Shown here piece after piece: positions 37,093 to 46,211 of a stretch of DNA of 64,000 nucleotides. Source of the stretch: Microbacterium sp. SCN 70-27. Its GTDB lineage: Bacteria > Actinomycetota > Actinomycetes > Actinomycetales > Microbacteriaceae. The translations under genes and the position numbers were made by a program. How positions within the stretch are numbered: position 1 is the first letter of the stretch; each line of letters starts with the position of its first letter. The notes under the pieces were generated by a model. The model did not search any database. It saw only the letters and a list, made by a program, of their open reading frames with translations, and was not told where the DNA came from. The DNA lies in the NCBI GenBank assembly GCA_001724425.1, contig MEEK01000013.1, positions 1 to 64,000 on the forward strand. Direction: 5' to 3'.

Positions 37093-38562
37093 ATGACTCT
37101 GCACAGCGAAGCGCCACCGGTTGCGGTGGGGACCACGGGGATACACGAGAGATCGAGCGGCGTGAGCGCCGCGACGATGCTCACGGTGTACCTCGTGCTG
37201 CTGTTCGCTGTGCCGTCCTACCTCACGATCAGTCCGCTCGGCGGGCTCGGTCGGCCCTCCGTGCTGTGGGGGCTCGTGCTGCTGTTCTGGTGGATTCTCG
37301 CCGCACTGCAGCGGCGGGGGGCCCCGCTGCTGCGCGTCGCGCAGCCCGTGCGCATCTTCTTCCTGGCGCTCGTGGTCGTCGCCCTGGTGAGTTTCGCCGC
37401 CGCGCTCTTGCGAGGCCAACCCGCCGACCAGATCAGTCCCGCCGCGACGGCGCTCGTGCGGTTGGCGTCGTGGGGTGGGGTTCTGCTCGTCGCGATAGAC
37501 GGCATCCGCACCCACGCCGACGCTGCCCGTCTCGCTCGACGACTGGCCCTCGCAGGTGTGCTCTTCGCGGCGTTGGGGCTTGCCCAGTTCCTCACCGGGC
37601 AGTCGCTCCTCGGGTGGATCAACCTCATCCCCGGTCTCGGCGCCGACGCCGGCGACGTCGCGACCCGCGGTGCCTTCACCCGGCCGTCCGCCACCGCGAC
37701 CCACCCTCTGGAGTACGGCACGGTCGTCGTCGCGGCACTCCCGCTCGCGATCACCGCCGCCGTCAACCGGGGGTTCCGAAGTGCCGCCGCCACCGCCAGC
37801 GCCCTCTGGTGGTGGCTGGGCGTCGGCATCCTGCTGCTCGCGTCGCTTCTGACGGTGTCGCGGTCTGCGCTCATCGGTCTCGGTGTGGCGCTCATCGCAT
37901 CTCTGCCCGCGATTCCCCGCGCCTATCGCTGGTTCGTCGCTGTCGGGGGTGTCATGATCGCCGGCGTCGTCTTCGCGCTCATCCCAGGGATGTTCGGCAC
38001 GCTCGTGAACCTGTTCGCGGGTGCCTCCAACGATCCGAGCACGTTGTCACGGCAGGCAGCCCTGGCCCGAGTGCCCGACTTCCTGGCATCCTCGCCGACG
38101 ATCGGCCAGGGGTTCGGCACGTTCCTGCCGCGCTACTACATCTTCGACAACGGGTGGGTGCTGCTCACGGTGGAGCTCGGTGCACTCGGCGTCGCCTGCA
38201 TGGCGGCGATGGTGCTCTCGGGGATCTTCAGCGCACTCTGGGCGAGCCGTCACTCGCCGTACGAGGAGACCCGCGCGATGAGCCGCGCCCTCGCCGCCTC
38301 GCTGCTCACCGCCGCCGTGCTGCTGCTGTTCTTCGACGGTCTGTCGTTCCCGATGTCGGCGGGGCTCATCTTCTTCCTCGCCGGGCTCTGCGGCGCGCTC
38401 CGCACGATCGCCGCGTCGGACGACCTGCTCGTGCGCGATCTGGGGCGGGTCTCGCGCGCCGAGCCGGAGGACAGCGTCTCCGGCGAGGGCGTCCGTCCGT
38501 CGAGCATCGCCGCGCGCGACCCCGCTTTCCGCTTCGCCACTGCCCGATCCGAGGACACCTGA
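37093..38562 (+). CDS. O-antigen ligase/polymerase family protein (Wzy-like)
   Basis: 489-residue integral membrane protein with about 10-12 helices. A large external loop (ASNDPSTLSRQAALARVPDFLASSPTIGQGFGTFLPRYYIFDN near residues 315-357) is characteristic of the Wzy_C/RfaL superfamily, as is the preceding ATHPLEYGTVVVAALPLAI region. It would polymerise repeat units outside the membrane. ATG 37093 is 5 bp after the second Wzz-like gene; the long upstream frame is noncoding. The ~60 C-terminal residues are cytoplasmic and charged. The stop overlaps the following ligase start. Confidence 0.82.
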   Translation: MTLHSEAPPVAVGTTGIHERSSGVSAATMLTVYLVLLFAVPSYLTISPLGGLGRPSVLWGLVLLFWWILAALQRRGAPLLRVAQPVRIFFLALVVVALVSFAAALLRGQPADQISPAATALVRLASWGGVLLVAIDGIRTHADAARLARRLALAGVLFAALGLAQFLTGQSLLGWINLIPGLGADAGDVATRGAFTRPSATATHPLEYGTVVVAALPLAITAAVNRGFRSAAATASALWWWLGVGILLLASLLTVSRSALIGLGVALIASLPAIPRAYRWFVAVGGVMIAGVVFALIPGMFGTLVNLFAGASNDPSTLSRQAALARVPDFLASSPTIGQGFGTFLPRYYIFDNGWVLLTVELGALGVACMAAMVLSGIFSALWASRHSPYEETRAMSRALAASLLTAAVLLLFFDGLSFPMSAGLIFFLAGLCGALRTIAASDDLLVRDLGRVSRAEPEDSVSGEGVRPSSIAARDPAFRFATARSEDT

Positions 38563-40142
38563 TGCGCATCCATCTCCACGACCTGCTCGCCGAGCGAGCA
38601 TTCACGCATCCGAACGACCCGGCGCTCACGTCCGGCGATCGGACGCTGAGCTACGGAGAGCTGTGGGCGCAGACTCGCGATACGGCGTTGCAGTTGCGCG
38701 CTCTCGGCGTCACCCGCGGTGATCGAGTCGCGATCTACCTCGAGAAGCGCCTGGAGACCGTCGCGGCGATCTTCGGCACGTCCGCTGCCGACGCCGTGTT
38801 CGTGCCGATCAACCACGTGCTCAAGCCCGCGCAGGTCGGGCACATCCTCGCTGACAGCGGCGCACGTGTGCTCATCACCTCAGCCGACCGTCTCGCCCAG
38901 CTGGCGGGCGTGCTGGAGGAGACCGCCGTCACCGATGCGATCGTCGTCGGCGCCGCCGCTTCCCCCGACGCCGGGCGCGTCGCCGTTCAGGCGTGGCATC
39001 CGCAGGGGTCCTCGGAGAGCGCAGAGACTGCCTTTTCCGTCGAGCTGCCACCCCCGGCGTCCATCGACCTCGACCCCGCGGCCATCCTCTACACCTCCGG
39101 GAGCACGGGCAAGCCGAAGGGCGTCGTGCTGAGCCACCGCAATCTCATCGTGGGGGCCGAGAGCGTCAGCACCTATCTGCACAACACGAGCGACGACGTC
39201 ATCCTGAGCGTGCTGCCGCTGAGTTTCGACGCCGGCTTCAGCCAGGTCACGACCGCATTCGCCGTCGGCGCGCACTGCGTGCTCATGAACTATCTGCTGC
39301 CGCGCGACGTCGTGCGCCTGTGCGAGAAGCACGGGGTGACAGGGCTCACGTGCGTGCCGCCACTGTGGTTGCAGCTGATGTCGGTGCCGTGGCCGGAACC
39401 TGTCGCGGCGCGCCTGCGATACTGGGCCAACACCGGTGGACGGATGCCGCGCAGCACGCTCGACCGCCTGCGGGAGACCTTCTCGGGTGCGGCGCCCTAC
39501 CTCATGTACGGTCTCACCGAGGCGTTCCGCTCGACCTACCTCGACCCGGCCGAGGTCGACCGTCGTCCGGACTCCATCGGCAAGGCGATCCCGAACGCCG
39601 AGATCCTCGTCCTCCGCCCGGACGGCACCGTCTGCGAGCCCGGCGAGGAGGGAGAGCTCGTGCATCGGGGAGCCCTCGTGGCACTCGGCTATTGGAACGA
39701 TGCGGCACGCACGGCCGAGCGATTCCGCCCGATCGTGCGCCCCGACCAGCCGTGGCGGGCTCCTGAGACGGCGGTATGGTCCGGTGACACTGTCGTGGCT
39801 GATGAGGAAGGCTTCCTGCGGTTCGTCGGTCGCGCCGACGACATGATCAAAACGTCCGGCTACCGAGTGAGCCCGACGGAACTGGAAGAGGCCGCGTATG
39901 CGACCGGTCTGGTCGGGGACGTCGTGGCGGTCGGGGTGGAAGACCCCGCCCTCGGCCAGCGCATCGTGATGGTCGTCACGGCAGCCGGCGACGCCCTCGA
40001 GGAGCAGGCGCTCGTCGCCGCGCTGCGGCCGCGTCTGCCCGCCTACATGCTCCCTTCCCGCGTGGTGATCTGCTCGGAGCTGCCCCGATCCCCGAACGGC
40101 AAGTTCGACCGCCCTCTCATCGTCCGCGAGGTATCCGCATGA
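38562..40142 (+). CDS. AMP-forming acyl/aminoacyl ligase (ANL superfamily)
   Basis: 526-residue adenylating enzyme. Core A3 motif AILYTSGSTGKPKGVVLSH is near residue 170. YLMYGLTEAFRSTYL near 310 is the A5 region, TVVADEEGFLRFVGRADDMIKTSGYRVSP near 410 is A7/A8, and the terminal SPNGKFDR carries the catalytic lysine. It resembles the ligases in exosortase-A loci that load a substrate onto a dedicated carrier protein. It is coupled by overlap to the polymerase gene before it and the decarboxylase gene after it. An acyl carrier protein gene follows, so it probably activates an acid for that carrier. The substrate is unknown. Confidence 0.85.
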   Translation: MRIHLHDLLAERAFTHPNDPALTSGDRTLSYGELWAQTRDTALQLRALGVTRGDRVAIYLEKRLETVAAIFGTSAADAVFVPINHVLKPAQVGHILADSGARVLITSADRLAQLAGVLEETAVTDAIVVGAAASPDAGRVAVQAWHPQGSSESAETAFSVELPPPASIDLDPAAILYTSGSTGKPKGVVLSHRNLIVGAESVSTYLHNTSDDVILSVLPLSFDAGFSQVTTAFAVGAHCVLMNYLLPRDVVRLCEKHGVTGLTCVPPLWLQLMSVPWPEPVAARLRYWANTGGRMPRSTLDRLRETFSGAAPYLMYGLTEAFRSTYLDPAEVDRRPDSIGKAIPNAEILVLRPDGTVCEPGEEGELVHRGALVALGYWNDAARTAERFRPIVRPDQPWRAPETAVWSGDTVVADEEGFLRFVGRADDMIKTSGYRVSPTELEEAAYATGLVGDVVAVGVEDPALGQRIVMVVTAAGDALEEQALVAALRPRLPAYMLPSRVVICSELPRSPNGKFDRPLIVREVSA

Positions 40143-41365
40143 CTCCGCACGAACACGCGACCCGCTTCGGCACGATCGACGGCGAGCTCCGCCTCGGCGG
40201 CCAACCGCTGAGCCGCGTGGCGGCGCGCGTCGGACAGACACCGTTCTTCGCGTACGACCGGTCGCTGCTCGACGCCCGAGTCGACGAACTGCGCGGCCTT
40301 CTGCCCGCGCGTGTCGAGCTCAGCTACGCCATGAAGGCGAATCCCATGCCCGCGCTCGTGCAGCACCTCGCGCGTCGCGTCGACCGCATCGACGTCGCCT
40401 CGGCGGGGGAGATGCAGCACGCGCTGGACACCGGCATCCGTGCCGATCGGGTCAGCTTCGCCGGACCCGGGAAGACCCCCGCGGAGATCCGGCAGGCCGT
40501 CGCTGCCGGCATCATCGTCGAGGTCGAGTCGGCGACGGAGCTCGCGCGCGTCACCGCGGCGGCGGGGCAGCTCGGGGTGCGCGCGCTCGCCGCGGTGCGC
40601 GTCAATCCCGATTTCGCCGTCAAGGGCTCGGGTATGCGCATGGGCGGCGGGCCGCAGCAGTTCGGGATCGATGCCGAACAGGTACCGGACGTCCTCGCGC
40701 GCGCCGGCGACGCGGTGGACATCCTCGGATTCCATGTGTTCGCGGGTTCGCAGAATCTGCAGGCGGACATCATCGCGGAGGCGCAGCGGCGCACCGTCGA
40801 CCTCGTGACGGACCTCGCCGAGCACCTGCCCGGACCGCTGCGATACCTGAACCTCGGCGGCGGTTTCGGCATCCCTTACACCGCCCGCGACCAGCCGCTG
40901 GATCTGCGCGCTGTCGCCGAAGGGCTGGCGGAACTCGTCGATGGGCCGATCGCCGCGCGATTCCCCGAGGCGAGTCCCGTCATCGAGCTGGGGCGCTTCC
41001 TCGTGGGGGAGTGCGGGGTCTACGTCACGCGGGTCGTCGATCGCAAGGTCTCGCGCGGCAAGACGTTCGTCGTCGTCGACGGCGGCATGCACCACCAACT
41101 GGCCGCGTCGGGCAACTTCGGCCAGGCGATCCGCCGCAACTACCCGGTCGTCGTCGGCAATCGCGCGACCGATGCGAAGGACGACGATGTCGTGACGGTC
41201 GTCGGATGCCTCTGCACGCCACTCGACCTGCTGGCCGACGACGTGCCGCTGCCGGACGCCGACATCGACGACCTGATCGTCGTGTTCCAGCAGGGCGCGT
41301 ACGGACTCACCGCCAGCCCCACCGCCTTCCTCGGACACCCGGCACCCGCCGAGGTGCTCGTCTGA
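40139..41365 (+). CDS. PLP-dependent type III amino-acid decarboxylase
   Basis: 408-residue alanine-racemase-fold decarboxylase of the Orn/Lys/Arg/DAP group. ELSYAMKANPMPALVQHL near residue 60 has the Schiff-base lysine. RYLNLGGGFGIPY near 238 binds the cofactor phosphate. VVGCLCTPLDLLADD near 355 contains the catalytic cysteine of the dimer partner, and QQGAYGLT near 388 is also conserved. It resembles LysA, but its position between an ANL ligase and a carrier protein points to a specialised role, as in exosortase-A-associated decarboxylases. ATG overlaps the ligase stop by 4 bp. Confidence 0.88.
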   Translation: MTPHEHATRFGTIDGELRLGGQPLSRVAARVGQTPFFAYDRSLLDARVDELRGLLPARVELSYAMKANPMPALVQHLARRVDRIDVASAGEMQHALDTGIRADRVSFAGPGKTPAEIRQAVAAGIIVEVESATELARVTAAAGQLGVRALAAVRVNPDFAVKGSGMRMGGGPQQFGIDAEQVPDVLARAGDAVDILGFHVFAGSQNLQADIIAEAQRRTVDLVTDLAEHLPGPLRYLNLGGGFGIPYTARDQPLDLRAVAEGLAELVDGPIAARFPEASPVIELGRFLVGECGVYVTRVVDRKVSRGKTFVVVDGGMHHQLAASGNFGQAIRRNYPVVVGNRATDAKDDDVVTVVGCLCTPLDLLADDVPLPDADIDDLIVVFQQGAYGLTASPTAFLGHPAPAEVLV

Positions 41366-41390
41366 CCCCCGATCCGAACCAGGAGACCCC

Positions 41391-41648
41391 ATGGCCACCG
41401 ACACTCTGAACGCCGTGCGCGAGGTGCTCATCGACGCGCTCGATCTCACGCAACAGCCCGACGAGCTCACTCGGGAGACCGCGCTGTTCGGCGCACTCCC
41501 CGAACTCGACTCCTTCGGCGTCGTCGCGCTCGTCGGCGCGCTCGAGGACCGTTTCGACATCGTGATCGACGACGACGAGTTCGGAGCCGAGCTGTTCGAG
41601 AGCGTCGGCACGCTCACCGACTTCGTCGACGCGAAGCTCGCGGTCTGA
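41391..41648 (+). CDS. Acyl carrier protein (dedicated)
   Basis: 85-residue acidic four-helix carrier. PELDSFGVVALVGALEDRF has the serine (in LDS, near residue 41) that would receive 4'-phosphopantetheine, followed by the acidic recognition helix. The AcpS at 57.4 kb could modify it. It is not the fatty-acid ACP by context: it ends the ligase-decarboxylase unit and precedes a convergent acyltransferase gene. AGGAG lies 8 nt before ATG 41391. A strong hairpin follows immediately. Confidence 0.9.
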   Translation: MATDTLNAVREVLIDALDLTQQPDELTRETALFGALPELDSFGVVALVGALEDRFDIVIDDDEFGAELFESVGTLTDFVDAKLAV

Positions 41649-41653
41649 CAGGC

Positions 41654-41688
41654 GGTGACGCGCCGCGCGCTGCCCGCGGCGCGTCACC
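41654..41688. terminator. Bidirectional terminator after the ACP gene
   Basis: Perfect 14-bp stem (41654-41667 with 41675-41688) in the 35-bp gap between convergent genes, overlapping the last codons of the minus-strand acyltransferase. It probably ends both transcripts. Confidence 0.75.
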
Positions 41689-42541
41689 AGGCGAGCAGTG
41701 CGAGCTCGCTGTACATGTAGTCCACATCGGCGTCGGCCACGTCCCCGCGCACCATCTTCGGGCGCGGGTGCGCGAGTGCGCGACCCAGTCCGTCGGTGAA
41801 GCCGAGGATCCGGCGCTCGGCGAGGGTGAACGGCAGACGGTGTCGCAACAGAATGCGTGACCGGACGCCGCCCCATGCCTCTCTCAGCAGCCCGCGGTCG
41901 CCGCCAACGTACAGGGGTGCCGCGAACAGTCGCAGGCGTTTACGGGACGTCGCGCGGAACACCAGGTACGCGTAGTCGCTGCCGCGCTGCACGAGCAGGT
42001 GACGCGCAGCCGAGGCATCCGCGTGATCCCGGTAGACCTCGGCGTCGCGGTCGCGGAGCACGCTGCCCAGAGCGGCCGGGTCCTCCGTGAGACGCACACC
42101 GCGCGGGGCGGGGCGGGGGCCGTTCACGATGAGTCGCGTCGTGCTGTCGAGCGTGCGCATGCCGAGGCGCTCGTTCATCGCGATGACGTTGCCGCTCGGC
42201 GAGAAATCGGTGAACACGTAACCGGGCTGCGCGAGCAGGGCGCGCACGAGTTTGAGGCTGTGCATGCGGTACTCCTCCCGCACGCAGAACGCCGCGAGGT
42301 TGCATGTGGTGAGGGGGCCCGTGCTGGTCTCGCGGCGCGCGTAGACGGCGGCGTAGACCCCGACGACCTCGCCGTCGACGGTGAGCTGGAACCCCCGATT
42401 CGGCCCCGCGTCCGGCCACGAAGGCTGCAGCAGCGCCTGCCAGCGGGCGACGCTGACCGCGGAGTTGAGCTCGGTGTGGAGGAACCGGGCCGCGGGCCCG
42501 GTGTCATCTGCGGTGATCGGCGAGGTCTCGACGCGTGCCAT
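41684..42541 (-). CDS. GNAT-superfamily acyltransferase
   Basis: 285-residue protein from ATG 42541 (MARVETSPITADD); the upstream frame is noncoding. The first half shows a GNAT-like core: TVDGEVVGVYAAVYA near residue 58, LAAFCVREEYRMHSLKLVRALL near 85 (acyl-CoA loop region, not a canonical Q/RxxGxG/A), and SGNVIAMNERLGM near 120, which corresponds to the N-x-x-A-x-x-x-x-x-x-G end motif. The second half is not recognised. It is the last gene of a minus-strand three-gene operon with two glycosyltransferases. It may take acyl groups from the ACP encoded next to it, which is an inference from position. Confidence 0.65.
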   Translation of the reverse strand: MARVETSPITADDTGPAARFLHTELNSAVSVARWQALLQPSWPDAGPNRGFQLTVDGEVVGVYAAVYARRETSTGPLTTCNLAAFCVREEYRMHSLKLVRALLAQPGYVFTDFSPSGNVIAMNERLGMRTLDSTTRLIVNGPRPAPRGVRLTEDPAALGSVLRDRDAEVYRDHADASAARHLLVQRGSDYAYLVFRATSRKRLRLFAAPLYVGGDRGLLREAWGGVRSRILLRHRLPFTLAERRILGFTDGLGRALAHPRPKMVRGDVADADVDYMYSELALLAW

Positions 42542-42545
42542 GGGC

Positions 42546-43973
42546 TCAGCCTCTTTCCCGGTGAGCGTTATGCGCGGCGGCCGCGCGGATGACAGCCGCG
42601 TGCCCCGCGAGCATCGCCTTGACTCCCGAACGCTCGTCATCGGCAGCACCCGTCGCGGCGGCGCCCCCGGAGCGTTCGCGGAGGACCGTTGCGGCGATCC
42701 GACGCACACCCTCGCGAAGCTCGGCGGCGTTGGACTGGCGACGCGAGCGCCGGCGGGCGGTCCGCACGCGACCGTCGCTGACGGCGTCGGCCGCGCCGGT
42801 CGCATTCGCGATCAGCACCGAGCGCCCCGCATCCCGTTCCACGAGTTCTCGTGCCCCGCCTACGTCGCTGAGCAGCACGGGGTGCCCGAACGCCATCGCC
42901 TCGGTCGCCGCCACGGGCCACCCCTCGAAGAAGGAATCGAGGACGAAGGCATCCGCCGCAGACAGGAGCGTGCGGGCATCCGAGTTGCCGAGCAGATGGA
43001 TGCGGTCAGCGGCGGGACCTGAGCGGCGTAGCGCGTCGGTGCGGCGCACCTCGACGCGGTCGGACGCGTCCCCCGCGCAGATCAGATGGACGGGGGGCGT
43101 CGTGTCCGCCAGCGCCGGGGCGATCGCCGCGACGAGCCCCGCATAGTTCTTCTGCGCGTCGTAGCGGGCGAGACTCACGAACACGATCGCGTCCCCCAGG
43201 TCGTGCTCGATCGCGAGGGAGAGCGCGGTGCGGGCGGCTGCCCGCTCCTGTGCGGTGGGTCGTGCCGCGGTGGGGGCCCCGTTCGGCACCACCGTCACCG
43301 GAACGCGGATGTCTGCGCGCTGCAGATGGAAGTCGCGCACGGTGGCGCTCACCGCAATGGCCGCCACCGATCCCGCGGCGAGGGCGGTGAACTCGCGCCA
43401 GCGCGCCGGTGTGTAGTGGATCTCGGTGTTGTGCATCACCGGAATGAGCGGTACCCCGCTCGCGAGGAGTGCGCGTTCGATGAACGGCGAGGCGCTGTGC
43501 GACTGCGCCACATCGGGGCTGAGGCGGGCGATCGCCGCGGACGCCTCCGCCTCGTCGCCGACCGAGACGACGTCGATCCCCGCGGAGCGAAGCCGGGCGG
43601 CGCGCTCGCCGTCACCGCGGCAGAGCACGATGGGCCGGACCTCGTACCGGTCGAGTCCGCGTGCGAGCATCTCGATCACGGTTCCGATGCCGCCCACGTC
43701 GAGCCCGTCCGCCGCGAGCAGGCACACCGTCGGCGCACCGCGATCCGTTCCCGAGTCGGTCTCGCTCGCGGCAGGGGAGGCCGACGCGGGCGATGGTCGT
43801 TCGGGTGCGTCGTCGGCCGCGCGCAGGGTCGGGAGCGGACGGCGGAGCACGGCAGCGGTCAGTCGATGCACGTACCCGTAGCGCACGCGAGGAGGCAGAC
43901 AGTCGGTGAGGAACACCACGACGCCCCACGCCGATGCGGCGAGGCCGGCGGCGCGGCGCCGGGCGTCAGGCAA
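42546..43973 (-). CDS. GT4 glycosyltransferase
   Basis: 475-residue GT-B transferase. After ~85 N-terminal residues with a Pro/Ala/Ser-rich linker, TVCLLAADGLDVGGIGTVIEMLARGLD starts the acceptor domain. VSLARYDAQKNYAGLVAAIA near 268 and SFFEGWPVAATEAMAFGHPVLLSDVGGARELV near 345 (with the E-x7-E-type donor motif) are family signatures. A ~90-residue Arg/Ala-rich tail is extra. The TTG at 43973 overlaps the stop of the upstream gene by 8 bp, which supports that start; a downstream GTG is possible. Middle gene of the minus operon. Confidence 0.85.
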   Translation of the reverse strand: MPDARRRAAGLAASAWGVVVFLTDCLPPRVRYGYVHRLTAAVLRRPLPTLRAADDAPERPSPASASPAASETDSGTDRGAPTVCLLAADGLDVGGIGTVIEMLARGLDRYEVRPIVLCRGDGERAARLRSAGIDVVSVGDEAEASAAIARLSPDVAQSHSASPFIERALLASGVPLIPVMHNTEIHYTPARWREFTALAAGSVAAIAVSATVRDFHLQRADIRVPVTVVPNGAPTAARPTAQERAAARTALSLAIEHDLGDAIVFVSLARYDAQKNYAGLVAAIAPALADTTPPVHLICAGDASDRVEVRRTDALRRSGPAADRIHLLGNSDARTLLSAADAFVLDSFFEGWPVAATEAMAFGHPVLLSDVGGARELVERDAGRSVLIANATGAADAVSDGRVRTARRRSRRQSNAAELREGVRRIAATVLRERSGGAAATGAADDERSGVKAMLAGHAAVIRAAAAHNAHRERG

Positions 43974-45165
43974 GGCCCGGGACGGGTTGGTTGCGCCACG
44001 ACGGCCAGAGGGACGCGAGTTCGGCGGCGGTGACCCCGAACAGCGCCCACTGGCCGGTGGAGTGAGAATTGCCGAGAAGATGGGGCTCGTCCTCGAGCGG
44101 GCCCCACGCGGCCAGGACGTCGGGGGTGAGGCTCGCGACGAAGATCAGCTCGTCGGGTTGACGCTCGGCGATCATCCGGCGCGCCTCGTCGGCACCTGCC
44201 GCCGTGACACGGAACGGCCGGCCGAACCGGTCGAGGTGCTGCGAGAAGGTCGCGACAGCCTCCGGGTCGAGGTCGATGACGTGCAGGGATGCCTTGCCAC
44301 CCGTTTCGAGGGCGTCGTCGATCAGCATCCGAATGTCCGCGAGCACCTGTGCGCTGTCGGGGCTCGCCCGGCGCGTCGTCCGGGCGACGAGCGACTCGTT
44401 CCACCACAGCCGCGCACTGTTGTAGCGCCGGAGCCCCGCCGAGAGCCGGTCGGCCGTGGCCCCCGAGCGGCGGATCGTGCCGCAGGTCGTGTGCAGCGGA
44501 AGCAGTTCGGGGTACGCGTCTCCCACGTGTCGATGCGCGAGGTCGAGCTTGGCGAGGTTCGTGCTCAGGCTGTTGTGCGTGAGCGGGATGTCGCGTGCGA
44601 CGGCTCGCAGCCCGGCGCGCCGCATCCGGGCCGCGTACTCGACGCCGTAGGCATGCCACGCCAGGAGCGGCTCTTCGGCGAACGGCTCGCGGAGGATCTG
44701 GTCGCGCGTCGTCATCAACAGGACCTCGTCGAGGGAGTCCACGTCGCGCGGAGTCGGTGCGAGCTCACCGATCGGCACGATCCGGTCGCGGATCCGGCCG
44801 ACGATGCTGCGGTCGGCGTCGATGCCGCAGGCGCCCAGGATGCCGATGTCGGTGGCATCCAGCAGCTCCGCGGCGACCTCTTCGAGCCGCGGCAGCGAAT
44901 GGAGCACGACATCCTGGTGCACGAAGACGACCACGGGATTCCGTGCGATCCGAGCGCCGTGGTTCAGCGCCGCACCTGCGGTCGAGAACCGACCCTCACG
45001 GTTGTCGACCGCGATCAGCTCCGTTTCGGGGGCATCCGTGCTCTGGGCCCTCACCGATTGGCGCAGGCACGAGTCCAGAACGGCCTCGTCGTTGTAGACG
45101 CACACGATCGAAACGGGTGCGCGGCGGGCGTTCTCGGCGTTGTGATCGGATGTCGAGGACACCAC
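43966..45165 (-). CDS. GT2-like glycosyltransferase
   Basis: 399-residue protein. PVSIVCVYNDEAVLDSCLRQSV at residues ~16-37, ETELIAVDNREGRFSTAGAALNHGA near 47-71 and VVVFVHQDVVLHSLPRLEEV near 77 fit a GT2 fold, with HQD in place of a DxD motif. The second half (~240-399) is not recognised and may be a separate domain. Start is GTG 45165 or the adjacent GTG 45162. It is the first gene of the minus operon and is divergent from the GT2 gene at 45198, with 32 bp between them. Confidence 0.78.
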   Translation of the reverse strand: MVSSTSDHNAENARRAPVSIVCVYNDEAVLDSCLRQSVRAQSTDAPETELIAVDNREGRFSTAGAALNHGARIARNPVVVFVHQDVVLHSLPRLEEVAAELLDATDIGILGACGIDADRSIVGRIRDRIVPIGELAPTPRDVDSLDEVLLMTTRDQILREPFAEEPLLAWHAYGVEYAARMRRAGLRAVARDIPLTHNSLSTNLAKLDLAHRHVGDAYPELLPLHTTCGTIRRSGATADRLSAGLRRYNSARLWWNESLVARTTRRASPDSAQVLADIRMLIDDALETGGKASLHVIDLDPEAVATFSQHLDRFGRPFRVTAAGADEARRMIAERQPDELIFVASLTPDVLAAWGPLEDEPHLLGNSHSTGQWALFGVTAAELASLWPSWRNQPVPGLA

Positions 45166-45185
45166 AGAATTCTACGGGGGATCAC

Positions 45186-45191
45186 TAGGCT
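45186..45191 (+). promoter_or_regulatory. -10 box TAGGCT of a leaderless GT2 gene
   Basis: TAGGCT ends 6 nt before the GTG at 45198, in a 32-bp divergent gap. Confidence 0.5.
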
Positions 45192-45197
45192 GGACCA

Positions 45198-46097
45198 GTG
45201 GAAATCGATGTCGCTGCCGTCGTCGTGACATACAACAGCGAGGATCACGTCGCGGGGCTGCTGGACAGTGTCGGTCCCGCGCTCGGGGCGCTCTCGGGAG
45301 CGATCGTCGTGGTGGACAACGGCTCCACCGACCGCACTCTCGAGATCCTCGACGAGCGCACCGACTGCGTCGTCATCCGCTCCACGAACATCGGGTACGC
45401 GGCGGGCATGAACCGCGCCATCGCCGCCGCGCCCGAGGCGCGGGCATTCCTCATCCTCAACCCCGACGCCACGCTCGACCCGGACTCGGTCGAGACGATG
45501 ATGCGCGTGTTGGCGCAACCCGGAGTGGGGATCGTTGCCCCGCGCGTTCGGGAGAGCGACGGATCGCTGTCGCCGTCGCTGCGCCGGCGTCCGACGCTCG
45601 GCCGGGTGGGCGGCCTGAGCTTCACGGGGCTCGCAGCCTTCACCGAGCGCATCGAGGACCCGCGCGAGTACGAGAGCGCGCACGACGTCGATTGGGCGGT
45701 CGGCGCTGTCCTCCTCGTCGATGCGGGCTGCTACACGGCGCTCGGGGGCATGGACGAGTCGTTCTTCCTCTACTCGGAAGAGACGGATCTGAGCCTGCGC
45801 GCGCGTGCGGGCGGATGGGCGACGCGCTACACGCCCGATGCCGGGGCCGTGCACGTCGGTGGCGGTTCGGGCGAGAGCGACTTCACCCACACGCTGAAGA
45901 TCGTGAACCGCGTCCGCATCTACCGCCGCCTCACCGGGCCCGTGCGCGGCTGGATGTACCTGTGGGCGAGCGTGTTCGTCGAGTTGCGCCGCGCAGCCCT
46001 CGGGCGCCGCGAATCGCGGGCCGCGGTGAAGGCGCTGCTCGTTCCCTCGGCGCGGCCCGAGGTGCTCGGCCTCGGATCGGTGTTCGTTCCGCGCTGA
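45198..46097 (+). CDS. GT2 glycosyltransferase (WbbL/rhamnosyltransferase-like)
   Basis: 299-residue GT-A enzyme. VAAVVVTYNSEDHVAGLLDSV, IVVVDNGSTDRTLEIL, IRSTNIGYAAGMNRAI and FLILNPDATLDPDSVE (metal site) appear in order. WAVGAVLLVDAGCYTALGGMDESFFLYSEETDLSLRA is highly typical of the WbbL/rhamnosyltransferase group. Length is normal and no membrane helix is seen. GTG 45198 gives the canonical start and follows a TAGGCT box by 6 nt. Monocistronic, ending at a bidirectional terminator. Rhamnose as donor is a family-based guess. Confidence 0.88.
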   Translation: MEIDVAAVVVTYNSEDHVAGLLDSVGPALGALSGAIVVVDNGSTDRTLEILDERTDCVVIRSTNIGYAAGMNRAIAAAPEARAFLILNPDATLDPDSVETMMRVLAQPGVGIVAPRVRESDGSLSPSLRRRPTLGRVGGLSFTGLAAFTERIEDPREYESAHDVDWAVGAVLLVDAGCYTALGGMDESFFLYSEETDLSLRARAGGWATRYTPDAGAVHVGGGSGESDFTHTLKIVNRVRIYRRLTGPVRGWMYLWASVFVELRRAALGRRESRAAVKALLVPSARPEVLGLGSVFVPR

Positions 46098-46157
46098 GCA
46101 CGCAGCACCGCCCGGCACCGGATCGAGCTGCCGGATCGAACGGCGCCGCGTCGAATC

Positions 46158-46194
46158 GGAACGGCCGGCCCGCATTGCGCGGACCGGCCGTTCC
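46158..46194. terminator. Bidirectional terminator between convergent genes
   Basis: Perfect 11-bp stem (46158-46168 with 46184-46194), extended inward by further pairs after one mismatch. It lies between the ends of the GT2 and the secreted beta-helix genes. Confidence 0.7.
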
Positions 46195-46211
46195 GGGTGG
46201 GGGAGCGGGCG

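Noticed and set aside
38562..41648. Nonribosomal-peptide or polyketide cluster
   Set aside because: Single ligase and ACP without condensation, ketosynthase or thioesterase domains; an EPS decoration role fits better.
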